Shown piece by piece: positions 16,699 through 28,774 of a stretch of 64,000 nt of DNA. A program made the translations under genes and the position numbers. The notes beneath the pieces are model-generated. The model did not search any database, was not told the origin of the DNA, and saw only the letters and a program-made list of their open reading frames with translations. How positions within the stretch are numbered: the stretch's first letter is position 1; each line of letters starts with the position of its first letter. The stretch comes from Salinivibrio kushneri (GTDB lineage: Bacteria; Pseudomonadota; Gammaproteobacteria; Enterobacterales; Vibrionaceae). The stretch spans positions 2,443,001 to 2,507,000 of the forward strand of contig NZ_CP040021.1 of the NCBI RefSeq assembly GCF_005280275.1, read 5' to 3'.

Positions 16699-16760
16699 GT
16701 TTTGGGCAGAAAACAGTGAATGCCAAATCTCAAAAACCCGCGCCAGACGCGGGTTTTTTT
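16689..16760 (+). promoter_or_regulatory. leu attenuator (antiterminator and terminator)
   Basis: Two exclusive structures are visible. Terminator: AAACCCGCG (16734-16742) with CGCGGGTTT (16748-16756), five-base loop, run of seven T ending at 16760. Antiterminator: GCGCGGGT (16689-16696) and TTTTG (16700-16704) pair with CAAAA and ACCCGCGC (16731-16743), 13 pairs with a three-base bulge, which uses up the left arm of the terminator. The leader peptide stop codon lies inside the antiterminator left arm, as expected for leucine-tRNA attenuation. Confidence 0.9.
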
Positions 16761-16842
16761 GTATCTAACGTCGCCAAAATAATATCAAGCGCCAATTAAA
16801 GAGCCCTTCAAAGCGGCCAGCAAACACAACAGGGAGTCACCC

Positions 16843-19502
<2,660 letters not shown>

Positions 19503-19523
19503 TTACCCGTAAGGATACGAGCT

Positions 19524-20945
19524 ATGTCGAATGCAAACACTCAGCAAGGCGCCAAGACCTTGTATGAAAAAATCTATCAAGCCCATGTGGTCACCGAGCA
19601 GCCGGGTGAAGCGCCACTGCTGTATATCGATCGTCATTTGGTGCACGAAGTAACCTCACCACAAGCCTTTGATGGCCTGCGGGAAAAAGGGCGTCCGGTG
19701 CGCCAAGTGAGCAAAACCTTCGCTACCATGGATCACAATGTCTCCACCGAAACCAAAGACATTAACGCGTCTGGAGAAATGGCGCGCATCCAAATGGAGA
19801 CGCTAGCCAAAAACTGCGACGAATTTGGCGTCACCCTGTACGACCTAAATCACCCTTACCAAGGCATTGTCCATGTCATGGGCCCTGAGCTTGGCATTAC
19901 CCTGCCCGGCACCACCATCGTCTGTGGTGATTCGCACACCGCGACGCATGGTGCCTTCGGCTCCCTCGCCTTTGGCATTGGCACCTCAGAAGTCGAACAC
20001 GTACTCGCCACCCAAACGCTTAAGCAATCCCGCGCCCGCACGATGAAAATTGAAGTCACGGGCAAAACTGCCCCCGGGATCACCGCCAAAGATATTGTCC
20101 TAGCGATTATTGGTAAAGTCGGCCACGCAGGCGGCACCGGACATGTGGTGGAGTTTTGTGGGGACGCGATCACCGCCTTGTCGATGGAAGGACGTATGAC
20201 GGTCTGCAACATGGCCATCGAATTAGGCGCCAAAGCTGGCCTTATCGCGCCGGACGACACCACCTTTGCCTATTTAAAAGACAAGAAATTTGCTCCTAAA
20301 GGCGAGCAATGGCAGCAAGCGGTCGCTTACTGGCAAACTTTGCACTCGGACGCCGATGCACAGTTTGATCGCGTGGTCACCCTCGATGGCAGTCAAATCC
20401 ATCATCAAGTCACTTGGGGCACTAACCCCGGCCAAGTGGTCAGTGTGCATGATACCGTGCCTGCCCCTGAGACAATGACCGATCCGATTGAACGCCACTC
20501 AGCAGAGCGCGCGCTAAAATACATGGGACTGACACCGGGACAAGCCATCAACCAAATCAGCATTGATAAGGTCTTTATCGGCTCTTGCACCAACTCACGG
20601 ATTGAAGACATGCGCGCGGCCGCCGCGGTCGCCAAAGGACGACGCGTGGCAGATAGCGTCCATGCCATGGTGGTGCCTGGGTCCGAGCAAGTGCGCGCCC
20701 AAGCAGAGCAAGAAGGGCTGGATGTGATTTTCCGCGACGCTGGCTTTGAGTGGCGCTTACCCGGCTGCTCAATGTGTTTGGCGATGAACAACGATCGCTT
20801 GGGCCCCAAAGAGCGCTGCGCGTCCACCAGCAACCGTAACTTTGAAGGCCGCCAAGGCCGTGAAGGCCGCACCCACTTGGTCAGCCCGGCGATGGCCGCC
20901 GCCGCTGCTATCGCGGGTCATTTTGTCGACGTTAACCAATTATAA
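19524..20945 (+). CDS. leuC: 3-isopropylmalate dehydratase, large subunit
   Basis: Aconitase-family subunit isomerising 2- to 3-isopropylmalate together with LeuD. The 473-residue protein has the [4Fe-4S] cysteines in [12 protein letters not shown] and GCSMCLAMN, and the substrate region [15 protein letters not shown] precedes the ATG. It sits between leuB and leuD with short gaps in the classical leuABCD order. Confidence 0.97.
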   Translation: MSNANTQQGAKTLYEKIYQAHVVTEQPGEAPLLYIDRHLVHEVTSPQAFDGLREKGRPVRQVSKTFATMDHNVSTETKDINASGEMARIQMETLAKNCDEFGVTLYDLNHPYQGIVHVMGPELGITLPGTTIVCGDSHTATHGAFGSLAFGIGTSEVEHVLATQTLKQSRARTMKIEVTGKTAPGITAKDIVLAIIGKVGHAGGTGHVVEFCGDAITALSMEGRMTVCNMAIELGAKAGLIAPDDTTFAYLKDKKFAPKGEQWQQAVAYWQTLHSDADAQFDRVVTLDGSQIHHQVTWGTNPGQVVSVHDTVPAPETMTDPIERHSAERALKYMGLTPGQAINQISIDKVFIGSCTNSRIEDMRAAAAVAKGRRVADSVHAMVVPGSEQVRAQAEQEGLDVIFRDAGFEWRLPGCSMCLAMNNDRLGPKERCASTSNRNFEGRQGREGRTHLVSPAMAAAAAIAGHFVDVNQL

Positions 20946-20954
20946 GGAGGCCTT

Positions 20955-21557
20955 ATGTCAGGCATACACACTCACACCGGCATTGTTGCTCCATTGGATG
21001 CGGCGAACGTCGATACCGATGCGATCATTCCCAAACAGTTTTTGCAAAAAGTCACCCGTACTGGCTTTGGTCAGCACCTGTTTCACGATTGGCGCTTTTT
21101 AGACGATGCGGGCAAGCAACCGAACCCCGAGTTTGTGCTTAACCAAGCGCGTTATCAAGGCGCAAGCGTCTTGCTCACCCGCGAAAACTTTGGTTGTGGC
21201 TCATCCCGCGAGCATGCCCCCTGGGCGCTGGATGATTACGGTTTTAAAGTGATTATCGCCCCCAGTTTTGCCGATATTTTCTATGGCAACTGTATCAACA
21301 ACCAAATGGTGCCGGTGCCCCTTGAAGAAGGCCAAATCGATGCTTTATTTGCGTATGTAGCCGAAAATGAAGGCGCAACGGTAACCCTGGATTTGCCCGC
21401 CCAAACCATCCGAGCCGGTGAGCACTGCTTTAGCTTCCAAATGGATGATTTTCGTCGTCATTGCCTGTTGGAAGGCTTAGATAGCATTGGCCTCACCCTA
21501 CAGCACGACGCTGAGATCTCGCGCTTTGAGCAGCGCATCCCGGACTTTTTGTCATAA
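20955..21557 (+). CDS. leuD: 3-isopropylmalate dehydratase, small subunit
   Basis: Swivel-domain partner of LeuC. 200 residues with the conserved [12 protein letters not shown] and [15 protein letters not shown] motifs. A strong ribosome site (TAAGGAGG) lies just after the leuC stop. It is the last gene of the leucine operon and is followed by a 13-bp hairpin. Confidence 0.97.
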   Translation: MSGIHTHTGIVAPLDAANVDTDAIIPKQFLQKVTRTGFGQHLFHDWRFLDDAGKQPNPEFVLNQARYQGASVLLTRENFGCGSSREHAPWALDDYGFKVIIAPSFADIFYGNCINNQMVPVPLEEGQIDALFAYVAENEGATVTLDLPAQTIRAGEHCFSFQMDDFRRHCLLEGLDSIGLTLQHDAEISRFEQRIPDFLS

Positions 21558-21578
21558 ATCCCCGCTTTAGCCCACTCC

Positions 21579-21612
21579 ACCAATAAGCGCGATCCTCGCC
21601 GCGCTTATTGGT
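21579..21612 (+). terminator. Hairpin after leuD
   Basis: ACCAATAAGCGCG (21579-21591) pairs perfectly with CGCGCTTATTGGT (21600-21612) around an eight-base loop. A T-run comes only some ten bases later, so it may act as a weak terminator or a 3'-end protector of the leu message. Confidence 0.6.
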
Positions 21613-21704
21613 CAAGCCTCACTTTTTTCCATTCACCATGAAACCAACAACGCATTTGCTTGGTCTAGTCTGAAAAGAAGGCTTGCTGAAAATAAGGACG
21701 GGCA

Positions 21705-22496
21705 ATGCAAAAACGTTTGATACTTCTATTCTGTTTGGTTTTTCCGCTGTTTAGCCAAGCGGCCCCCAAAGCAGAGTATTGGGCGATGTGGGATGCCCAT
21801 AACCCTGACAGCCAGGCGACATTCACTCATCACAGCTGGCAAGTATTACTGGATAAGTATTTGCAACCTCAGGGGCAACACACCTTATTTAACTATGCGG
21901 CGGTCACCGACGCTGACAAGAAAGCCCTCGATCATTATATCCGCATGCTCACCGCGCGCGACCCGCGTACCCTGACCAAAAACGAGCAATACGCGTATTG
22001 GGTCAACCTTTACAATGCGGTCACCGTAAAACTGATTATCGCCGAGTACCCGGTCAGTTCCATCACCAAACTCGGTGGGCTATTTAGCTTTGGCTCATGG
22101 GATGATGAGGTGGTCACGGTGGCAGGTGAACCCCTTACCTTGAATGATATTGAGCACCGCATTCTGCGCCCACTATGGCAAGATCCGCGTACCCACTATG
22201 CGGTTAACTGTGCCAGTTTGGGTTGTCCAAACCTGCAACCTAAGGCCTTCCAAGCAAACGCGCTTGAGGCACAGCTCGAACAAGCGGCCTATCGTTTTAT
22301 TAATAGCGACAAAGGGGTAAGTCAGCAAGGCGATCAATGGCAGCTTTCTTCTATCTATGAGTGGTTTGAGGCTGATTTTGGTGGCGATAAGCAAGGCGTG
22401 ATCGCTCACATAAACCAGTATCGCGATATTCCATTGCCACAAGAGGCAACATTGGAATACGACTACAACTGGGACCTTAACCAACTCGCTGACTAA
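21705..22496 (+). CDS. DUF547 secreted protein
   Basis: 263-residue protein with a clear signal peptide (residues 1-19, ending FSQAA), so it is exported to the periplasm. The core is a DUF547 domain: NEQYAYWVNLYNAVTVKLI around residue 95-115 is the family hallmark, followed by GSWDDE and an HYAVNCASLGCPNL stretch with two cysteines. The function of DUF547 is not established; some members look like cysteine-peptidase-fold proteins. AAGGACGGGCA precedes the ATG. It stands alone between the leu operon and the thiamine uptake operon. Confidence 0.85.
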   Translation: MQKRLILLFCLVFPLFSQAAPKAEYWAMWDAHNPDSQATFTHHSWQVLLDKYLQPQGQHTLFNYAAVTDADKKALDHYIRMLTARDPRTLTKNEQYAYWVNLYNAVTVKLIIAEYPVSSITKLGGLFSFGSWDDEVVTVAGEPLTLNDIEHRILRPLWQDPRTHYAVNCASLGCPNLQPKAFQANALEAQLEQAAYRFINSDKGVSQQGDQWQLSSIYEWFEADFGGDKQGVIAHINQYRDIPLPQEATLEYDYNWDLNQLAD

Positions 22497-22539
22497 AAGG
22501 CTTGGTTAACTCTAAGCCAATCAGTACAATGGCTTGGTA

Positions 22540-22624
22540 CTCATTGGGGAGCCTCATGGCTGAGATTGCGCTCTGCGCTAGACCCATCGAACCTGATCCA
22601 GCTAACACTGGCGTAGGGATTGAG
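22540..22624 (+). ncRNA. TPP riboswitch (THI element)
   Basis: The conserved aptamer segments occur in order: GGGGAGCC, GGCTGAGA, GACCCATCGAACCTGATC, and GCTAACACTGGCGTAGGGA. A closing P1 helix of CTCA with TGAG frames it. It controls thiBPQ directly downstream. The expression platform (22627-22677) has a TTGATG/CATCAA hairpin and a CACGC/GCGTG hairpin whose loop carries the thiB ribosome site AGGAG (22669-22673), suggesting control at translation initiation. Confidence 0.93.
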
Positions 22625-22679
22625 ACTTGATGTTGCCATCAACTTGCCTCAACACCCACGCCCAACTTAGGAGCGTGCT

Positions 22680-23675
22680 GTGAAAGTTTTTACCTCTGTT
22701 CTCACTCTGATTTCTCTGTCGCTGTTATCACTCAGTGCCCGCGCCGCGGACCCACTCACCGTGTATACCTATGACTCCTTTATCGCCGAATGGGGCGCAG
22801 GGCCCAAAATCAAAGCCGAATTTGAAAAACAGTGCGATTGCCAACTGGAATTCGTGTCTCTCGATGATGGCGCCGCTTTGCTCAATCGCCTACGCATTGA
22901 AGGGGAGACCACCCAAGCCGATATCGTACTCGGGATGGATACCAATTTAATGAAAGAAGCCGAGCGCAGCGGCATTGTCGCTGAGCATGCAGTCAATACT
23001 GAGCGCCTGCAAGTGCCTGGCGGGTGGGACAACAACTACTTTATCCCTTACGATTACGGCTATTTTGCCTTTGTGTATGACACTACCCGCTTGCTCGATC
23101 CGCCCAAAAGCCTCAAAGCCTTGATTGAAGAGCGCGACGATATCAGTGTGATTTACCAAGATCCGCGCGTCTCAACCGTCGGCCAAGGCTTAATGCTCTG
23201 GATCCAAAAAGTGTATGGCGATGATAACCAACAAGCATGGCGCGAACTGGCTGACAACACCATTACCGTGACCAAAGGCTGGACCGAGGCGTACAACATG
23301 TTCCTTAACAAAGAAGCCGACATGGTGCTTTCTTACACCACTTCACCGGCCTATCACCGGGTTGCTGATGAGGACGACCGCTTTGCCGCCGCCATGTTTG
23401 AAGAAGGCCACTACATGCAAATCGAAGTGGTGGCAAAATCAGCCTACACGGATCAACCGGAACGTGCAGACGCGTTTTTACAATTTATGCTCAGTGATGC
23501 AGCTCAGTCTGTGCTCCCAACCACGCAGTGGATGTATCCGGTAACCGATGTCAACCTACCTGATGCCTTCTACACCTTAGACAAGCCGGAGAAAAGCCTG
23601 CTGTATCAGCCTGATGAAGTGATGGGCAATCGCCAGCAATGGGTGCGTGACTGGCAAACCGCGCTGGTTGAATAG
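22680..23675 (+). CDS. thiB: Thiamine ABC transporter, periplasmic binding protein
   Basis: Binds thiamine and its phosphates in the periplasm and delivers them to ThiPQ. 331 residues with a signal peptide cleaved after about residue 22 (LSARA-AD), then PLTVYTYDSF, the N-terminus typical of ThiB, and the family stretch VTKGWTEAYNMFLNKEADMVLSY. The start is GTG at 22680, with AGGAG seven bases upstream. It lies immediately under a TPP riboswitch, so high thiamine diphosphate should shut it off. Confidence 0.95.
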   Translation: MKVFTSVLTLISLSLLSLSARAADPLTVYTYDSFIAEWGAGPKIKAEFEKQCDCQLEFVSLDDGAALLNRLRIEGETTQADIVLGMDTNLMKEAERSGIVAEHAVNTERLQVPGGWDNNYFIPYDYGYFAFVYDTTRLLDPPKSLKALIEERDDISVIYQDPRVSTVGQGLMLWIQKVYGDDNQQAWRELADNTITVTKGWTEAYNMFLNKEADMVLSYTTSPAYHRVADEDDRFAAAMFEEGHYMQIEVVAKSAYTDQPERADAFLQFMLSDAAQSVLPTTQWMYPVTDVNLPDAFYTLDKPEKSLLYQPDEVMGNRQQWVRDWQTALVE

Positions 23676-23680
23676 CCAAG

Positions 23681-25270
23681 ATGCTCAACCCTTCTCGAAC
23701 CTGGCCGGGCAGTATGGCGGCCAGCTTAGTCGTGGTTTTGATTGGCAGCGCACTCTGGGCGCTGTTCTCTCACAGCCACGACCTAGTGCTCACCGCGTTG
23801 TGGCAAGATACCTACCTGCGCCATGTCACCTACTTTAGCTTTAAGCAGGCGACCTTATCTGTGGTGCTCAGCGTTGGGCTTGCGATACCCGTCGCCCACG
23901 CTCTGTATCGCCGGCAGTTTCCAGCCAAGGCATGGCTGCTTAGGCTATTCGCCATGACCTTGGTGCTACCGGTATTGGTGGGGGTATTTGGACTGGTTGC
24001 CATCTATGGCCGCAGCGGCTGGATTGCGCAAGCCTTCGCGCACTTTGATGCGACGATGCCGTTTTCTATTTATGGTTTAAGTGGCATTTTGCTCGCGCAT
24101 GTGTTTTTTAATCTGCCATTTTCCGCCCAACTCATGGTGCAAGCGTTAGAGGGGATCCCCGCTGATCAACGTCGTCTTGCTACCCAGCTAGGGCTGAAAG
24201 GCTGGCAGCGCTTTAAGCATTTAGAATGGCCGTATTTACGCCAAAGCTTGCCTCATATCGTCGGGCTGGTGTTTATGTTGTGCTTTACCAGCTTCGCCAC
24301 CGTGATGGCACTGGGTGGCGGACCTAAAGCCACCACGATAGAGCTAGCCATTTACCAAGCCATTCATTTTGATTTCGATTTACAAACGGGTGCTGTCCTT
24401 GCGCTTTGGCAAATGCTCTTGTGTGGCGCCATCGCATTTACCGTGCAAACCTTGACGCGCCCGCTGCCGAGTACGCCCAGTGAAGTACTGCCTCTTCCCA
24501 CCTCTTTGGATAGCCGTGCCGCCAAATGCTGGGACAGTTTATGGATTGGCCTCGTTTTGCTACTGGTGTTACCGCCGCTGGGCGTGGTGATTGCACGTGG
24601 GCTCAACCCCAGCGCATTAGCGGTACTCGGCGATAGCGCACTGTGGCAGGCAACACTGCACTCCCTCGCCATTGCCTCAGGGGCAACCAGCTTTGCCTTT
24701 GTGCTTGCAGCCGCAGTGATCCTCGCTAGCCGCCACTGGCGCTTACATGGACGCAAAAAACAGGCGGATGGGATAGAAACGCTAGGAGCCATTATCCTGG
24801 TGGTCCCGAGCATCGTGCTCAGCACCGGGCTTTTTTTGCTGTTTCGCCAGTTTAGCGACGTATTCAGTTTAGCGCTGTGGCTAGTGATGGCGGTGAACGC
24901 CCTGATGGCGCTGCCTTATCTCATAAAAGTATTAAGTGCTCCCGCGTTTCAGGTTGCCCAGTCTTACCATAATCTGTGCGCCACCTTAGGCGTAAGAGGC
25001 ATCACGCGTTTACGTCTGATTGAGTGGGACTGTTTACGTGCACCGATTGCACGCGGTGTCGCGGTCAGTTTTGTGTTATCGATAGGCGATCTTAGTGCGA
25101 TAGCCCTATTTGGCAGCCAAAACTTTCAAACCCTGCCCCTGTATTTATTTCGCTTAATGGGCAGTTACCAAATGGAAGCCGGTGCTGCTGCAGCGATGCT
25201 GTTACTGCTCACCAGCTTGGGATGTTATGCCCTGCTTACGCGCCTTATCCAATGGAGACACGCATGTTAA
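23681..25270 (+). CDS. thiP: Thiamine ABC transporter, permease
   Basis: Inner-membrane permease of 529 residues built from two similar halves, each with about six membrane helices and an EAA-type loop (MVQALEGIPADQRRLATQLG in the first half). It starts five bases after thiB and overlaps thiQ by seven bases, so thiB-thiP-thiQ are one operon. No strong ribosome site is seen, suggesting coupling to thiB translation. Length fits E. coli ThiP (536). Confidence 0.94.
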   Translation: MLNPSRTWPGSMAASLVVVLIGSALWALFSHSHDLVLTALWQDTYLRHVTYFSFKQATLSVVLSVGLAIPVAHALYRRQFPAKAWLLRLFAMTLVLPVLVGVFGLVAIYGRSGWIAQAFAHFDATMPFSIYGLSGILLAHVFFNLPFSAQLMVQALEGIPADQRRLATQLGLKGWQRFKHLEWPYLRQSLPHIVGLVFMLCFTSFATVMALGGGPKATTIELAIYQAIHFDFDLQTGAVLALWQMLLCGAIAFTVQTLTRPLPSTPSEVLPLPTSLDSRAAKCWDSLWIGLVLLLVLPPLGVVIARGLNPSALAVLGDSALWQATLHSLAIASGATSFAFVLAAAVILASRHWRLHGRKKQADGIETLGAIILVVPSIVLSTGLFLLFRQFSDVFSLALWLVMAVNALMALPYLIKVLSAPAFQVAQSYHNLCATLGVRGITRLRLIEWDCLRAPIARGVAVSFVLSIGDLSAIALFGSQNFQTLPLYLFRLMGSYQMEAGAAAAMLLLLTSLGCYALLTRLIQWRHAC

Positions 25271-25986
25271 CGCTTTCCAATGTCCATTACCGTTACCAGC
25301 AAGATTGGATGATCTTTGATGCCAAGATAGCGCCGGGGGAGATTGTGGCTGTGCTCGGCCCAAGCGGGGCGGGAAAGAGCACCTTGTTATCCTTGATTGC
25401 CGGGCTGATCGCGCCAGATAGTGGCGAGATCACCATTGATGGTAAGCCCGTCACCACGACGCCCGCCCACCAGCGGCCATTGTCTATCTTGTTTCAAGAG
25501 CACAACGTCTTTACTCACTTGTCGGTATTCGACAATATGGCCATTGGCTTGTCGCCATCACTGAAACTCACCGCTTCCCAGCGTGACAGCATTCACCAGG
25601 CGGCCCACGCCGTGGGTTTAAATGACTATCTGCCACGTCTGCCCGGTCAACTATCAGGTGGCCAACGCCAACGCATCGCCTTGGGTAGAAGCATCGCACG
25701 TAACCAGCCTTTATTGCTGCTCGATGAGCCCTTTTCAGCGCTCGACCCTGCGCTAAAAAAGGATATGCTGGCATTGGTCAAGCGTACCGCCCAAGCACAA
25801 GGCACGACGGTGGTGATGGTCACTCACCATCCCGAAGATGCCCAAGCCATTGCCTCTCAGTTTCTTTATCTCGATGAGGGACAAGTTCGTCTTCATCGTC
25901 CGATTGAGGCGCTCAATCATCCGCCAGAAATGATGCAAGGTTACATGGGCACCGCTGACGATTCGTTTTGGGTGGCATCCCCCTGA
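25264..25986 (+). CDS. thiQ: Thiamine ABC transporter, ATPase
   Basis: Cytoplasmic ATPase driving ThiP. 240 residues with Walker A GPSGAGKST (32-40), signature LSGGQ (130-134), Walker B LLLDEP (151-156) and the switch histidine in VTHHPEDA. The ATG at 25264 lies inside the last codons of thiP (ATGTTAA overlap) with GGAG seven bases upstream, the typical coupled arrangement; a longer frame from 25222 lies inside thiP and is rejected. Confidence 0.95.
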   Translation: MLTLSNVHYRYQQDWMIFDAKIAPGEIVAVLGPSGAGKSTLLSLIAGLIAPDSGEITIDGKPVTTTPAHQRPLSILFQEHNVFTHLSVFDNMAIGLSPSLKLTASQRDSIHQAAHAVGLNDYLPRLPGQLSGGQRQRIALGRSIARNQPLLLLDEPFSALDPALKKDMLALVKRTAQAQGTTVVMVTHHPEDAQAIASQFLYLDEGQVRLHRPIEALNHPPEMMQGYMGTADDSFWVASP

Positions 25987-26034
25987 CAGGCTTCTATACT
26001 AAGGAAAACACGGTAGATTCCAAGGAGGCGTCCT

Positions 26035-27039
26035 GTGGCCGCCAGCAGTATCCAGATTCTCGACTCGATCGTCGACTTTACCGCTAAAACGGAAGTCGAC
26101 GCGATTACTAAGAGCTTGCTGACCTCGATTACCGAGCTTACTCCGGTAGGCGAAGTCGTACTGCTTGATTACTGCGATGATATGCAGCCTGCCTTTACCG
26201 TACTCGGCACCAACGACAACAGTGCGTTTCAGCAAGAGAATATCCATCAAATTGACGCACTTTTGGCAGAGTGCCTTGCGTCCCAAGCGGTTATTCAACA
26301 CCACACTCATGATCATGTATTGATTGCCGTTCCCATCTATTATGAGAAAGAAGATGGGGTCAGCGGTATTTTGTGCGGCCGCGCCAAAAGCCTTAGCCAG
26401 GATCAACGTGCTTTGGTGGCCGGACTCACGCGCATTTATGAGAACTACCAGCAGATTATTATGGCGAGCGAACGTGACAGCTTTACCAGCTTATTTAATC
26501 GTAAAGTCTTATCTAAAAAGCTGGATCTGATATGTGATCGCTTAGCGCAAAGCGAGGCGACGCCAGACAGTGACGCTGACAGCGCTCTCTCACCTTGGGT
26601 ATGCATTTTCGATGTCGACCACTTTAAGCAAGTCAATGACAATTTTGGTCATGTGTTTGGTGACGAGGTCATCTTGTTACTGGCTTCACTAATGCGCCAG
26701 AGCTTCTCTTCACAAGACACCTTGTTCCGGTATGGCGGCGATGAATTTGTAGTGCTATTTCAGCCCTGCTCGCGGGCCATGGCCGAACAAAAGGCCAATG
26801 CCTTTATTGCCAATGTCAACGCGCGAGACTTTGGTGCCGCCCAAACCGTGACCATTTCCATGGGCGCGACACGGATTGAACATGGACAGCTGAGCACCAG
26901 CGTCATCTTAGGCTATGCCGATCAGGCGCTTTATCACGCCAAACAAAATGGCCGTAACCAAGTCGCTTTTTATGATGATTTACTGCAGTCTGGGGTGGTC
27001 AAAACCTTTGTCGCCGAGGACGATGTTGAATTGTTTTAG
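26035..27039 (+). CDS. Diguanylate cyclase with GAF-like sensor, cytoplasmic
   Basis: 334-residue soluble protein. Residues 1-140 resemble a divergent GAF-type sensor domain with no signal peptide or membrane segment; residues 150-320 form a GGDEF domain with intact GGDEF at 234-238 (RYGGDEFVVLF) and the metal-binding DVDHFKQVNDNFG. The I-site RxxD is degenerate (SSQD, only the Asp kept), so feedback by cyclic di-GMP may be lost. The start is GTG at 26035 with a strong GGAGG upstream. It begins 48 bases after thiQ on the same strand and may be read with the thiamine operon, though a functional link is not evident. Confidence 0.87.
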   Translation: MAASSIQILDSIVDFTAKTEVDAITKSLLTSITELTPVGEVVLLDYCDDMQPAFTVLGTNDNSAFQQENIHQIDALLAECLASQAVIQHHTHDHVLIAVPIYYEKEDGVSGILCGRAKSLSQDQRALVAGLTRIYENYQQIIMASERDSFTSLFNRKVLSKKLDLICDRLAQSEATPDSDADSALSPWVCIFDVDHFKQVNDNFGHVFGDEVILLLASLMRQSFSSQDTLFRYGGDEFVVLFQPCSRAMAEQKANAFIANVNARDFGAAQTVTISMGATRIEHGQLSTSVILGYADQALYHAKQNGRNQVAFYDDLLQSGVVKTFVAEDDVELF

Positions 27040-27084
27040 GCAATGGATGAAAGTGGCGGCCTGATAACCGCCACCTGATATCAG

Positions 27085-28458
27085 CTATAGATTCTCTTCG
27101 GCAAACTCAGCCAAGCGACTGCGCACCACGCCATTGAGGTACACACACGCACTGCCTTCAAAGTTTTTAAACCGCTCAACAATATAGGTCAGCCCAGATG
27201 TCACTGGGGTCAGATACGAAGAATCGATTTGCGCCAAGTTCCCCGAGCACACCAACTTGGTCCCCTCCCCACACCGAGTAATAATGGTTTTAAGCTGAGA
27301 GGCGGTGAGGTTTTGGCACTCATCCAAAATCACGAACGCGTTTTGAATCGAGCGGCCACGCATAAAGTTAATCGATTTAAACTGCAGATTCGCTTTCTCC
27401 ATGATGTAACGCATCGAGCCATCGGTGCACTCATCGTGCATGTGCAAGGCTTCTAGCGTATCGGTCACGGCCCCTAGCCAAGGCAACATTTTCTCTTCTT
27501 CGGAGCCCGGCAAAAAGCCAATTGACTCGCCAATATCTGGAGTATTGCGGGTCACGATGATTTTATCGTACATCCCTTTTTCTACCACCTGCTCCAGCGC
27601 GGCGGCCATCGCCAGAATGGTTTTACCACAACCTGCCGGACCGGTGAGGATCGCCAAGTCGATACTCGGATCGAGCAACGCATCCATCGCCATCCCTTGA
27701 TAGATATTTTTCGGTTTCACATCCCACGCAACGCGATGCATCAATCGCTCTCGGCTCAGATCTTTAATCACCGCTTTATCGCCATCAATGGCTTGCACAC
27801 GCGCGGCAAAATCGTCACTGTCATCTAACAGGTATTGGTTAACAAACGGCGTATCGAGAAGCTCTGACGGCAACGTATGTAGGGTCTCTGTGCCATAGGC
27901 TTGACTATTACATTCTCCCACTTTATCCCAAAAGCTGCCTGCAAATTGATGGAAACCTTTGGTTAGCAATCGCACATCATCAATCAGCTGATCGGTGCGG
28001 TAGTCCTCCACATACATCACCCCCGCCCCTTTGGCGCGCAGGCGCATATTGATGTCTTTGGTCACCAATACCACTTTGCGGGGTGAGCGCTTAGTTTGCA
28101 GATACAACACCGCATTGAGTATGCGGTTATCACCCGCTTTATCGGCAAAGGCATGGACGGTTTCTTTGATCTCAAAATCAGCGAGGATCGACACCGTCCC
28201 TGTCGCATCGCCTTTGCCAACGGCAATGCCCTCGCCAATTTCGTCAGGAGTGGCCTCTTTAAAAATATCTTCCAGCGCACGGATCGCCACACGCGCATCC
28301 CGTGAAACATCGCGTTTGCTATCTTTAATCCGGTCAAGTTCTTCGAGGACGGTCATGGGGATCACGACATCGTGTTCTTGGAAAGAGTAAATCGAGAAAG
28401 GCTCGTGGAGGAGAATATTAGTATCAAGTACAAACAGCTTCCGGTCGGCGTCGCCCAT
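27085..28458 (-). CDS. PIN-PhoH fusion protein (PhoH2-type RNA helicase/nuclease)
   Basis: 457-residue protein with an N-terminal PIN nuclease domain (residues 5-135; VLDTNILLHEP, and acidic residues in DNRILNA) and a C-terminal PhoH ATPase domain (from about residue 235; Walker A GPAGCGKT, DECQNLT Walker B, SGNLAQID). PIN-PhoH proteins act as ATP-dependent RNA unwinding and cutting enzymes and are often linked to toxin-antitoxin ancestry. The start ATG at 28458 follows AGGAGG with five-base spacing; GTG at 28464 is unlikely because it overlaps that site. It is transcribed away from rapA. Confidence 0.92.
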   Translation of the reverse strand: MGDADRKLFVLDTNILLHEPFSIYSFQEHDVVIPMTVLEELDRIKDSKRDVSRDARVAIRALEDIFKEATPDEIGEGIAVGKGDATGTVSILADFEIKETVHAFADKAGDNRILNAVLYLQTKRSPRKVVLVTKDINMRLRAKGAGVMYVEDYRTDQLIDDVRLLTKGFHQFAGSFWDKVGECNSQAYGTETLHTLPSELLDTPFVNQYLLDDSDDFAARVQAIDGDKAVIKDLSRERLMHRVAWDVKPKNIYQGMAMDALLDPSIDLAILTGPAGCGKTILAMAAALEQVVEKGMYDKIIVTRNTPDIGESIGFLPGSEEEKMLPWLGAVTDTLEALHMHDECTDGSMRYIMEKANLQFKSINFMRGRSIQNAFVILDECQNLTASQLKTIITRCGEGTKLVCSGNLAQIDSSYLTPVTSGLTYIVERFKNFEGSACVYLNGVVRSRLAEFAEENL

Positions 28459-28774
28459 AGGCACCTCCTGTGTCGGCAGTTCACTGTCGGTGACAGCGCT
28501 TAAAATAAGCGTAGACCTGGCCGTTGGGATGCGCCCAACTTGTTTTACTGCGCCAGCTCACGCTTTTATCTTTGCCGTCACTTGATGACGTTTGTATGTC
28601 AATCTACCTCTTTGCCACTATTGATTGAGTTTCATCGTGACCCTCCTCACAAGTTCGAGTACTATTGGCGGCCAATTTTTTCAGTGCCACACTGAATAGC
28701 AGAGTATTTAAACGGTGCCGTCGTCAACGGCGCCGCGTCTTTCGACAATCGAGTTAATTCAGAGGTTTTCCCTT
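28459..28774. other. Divergent promoter region phoH-like / rapA
   Basis: About 315 bases. Near the rapA start a hairpin GGTGCCGT (28714-28721) with ACGGCGCC (28727-28734) lies in the likely 5' leader, 40 bases before the ATG. No small gene is convincing; the in-frame extension of rapA to 28715 crosses this hairpin and is not conserved. Confidence 0.4.

Noticed and set aside
27085-28458. PIN-PhoH gene considered as part of a toxin-antitoxin pair
   Set aside because: No small antitoxin gene lies upstream; the adjacent gene on the other strand is rapA. The long fused form is a common housekeeping gene in gamma-proteobacteria.
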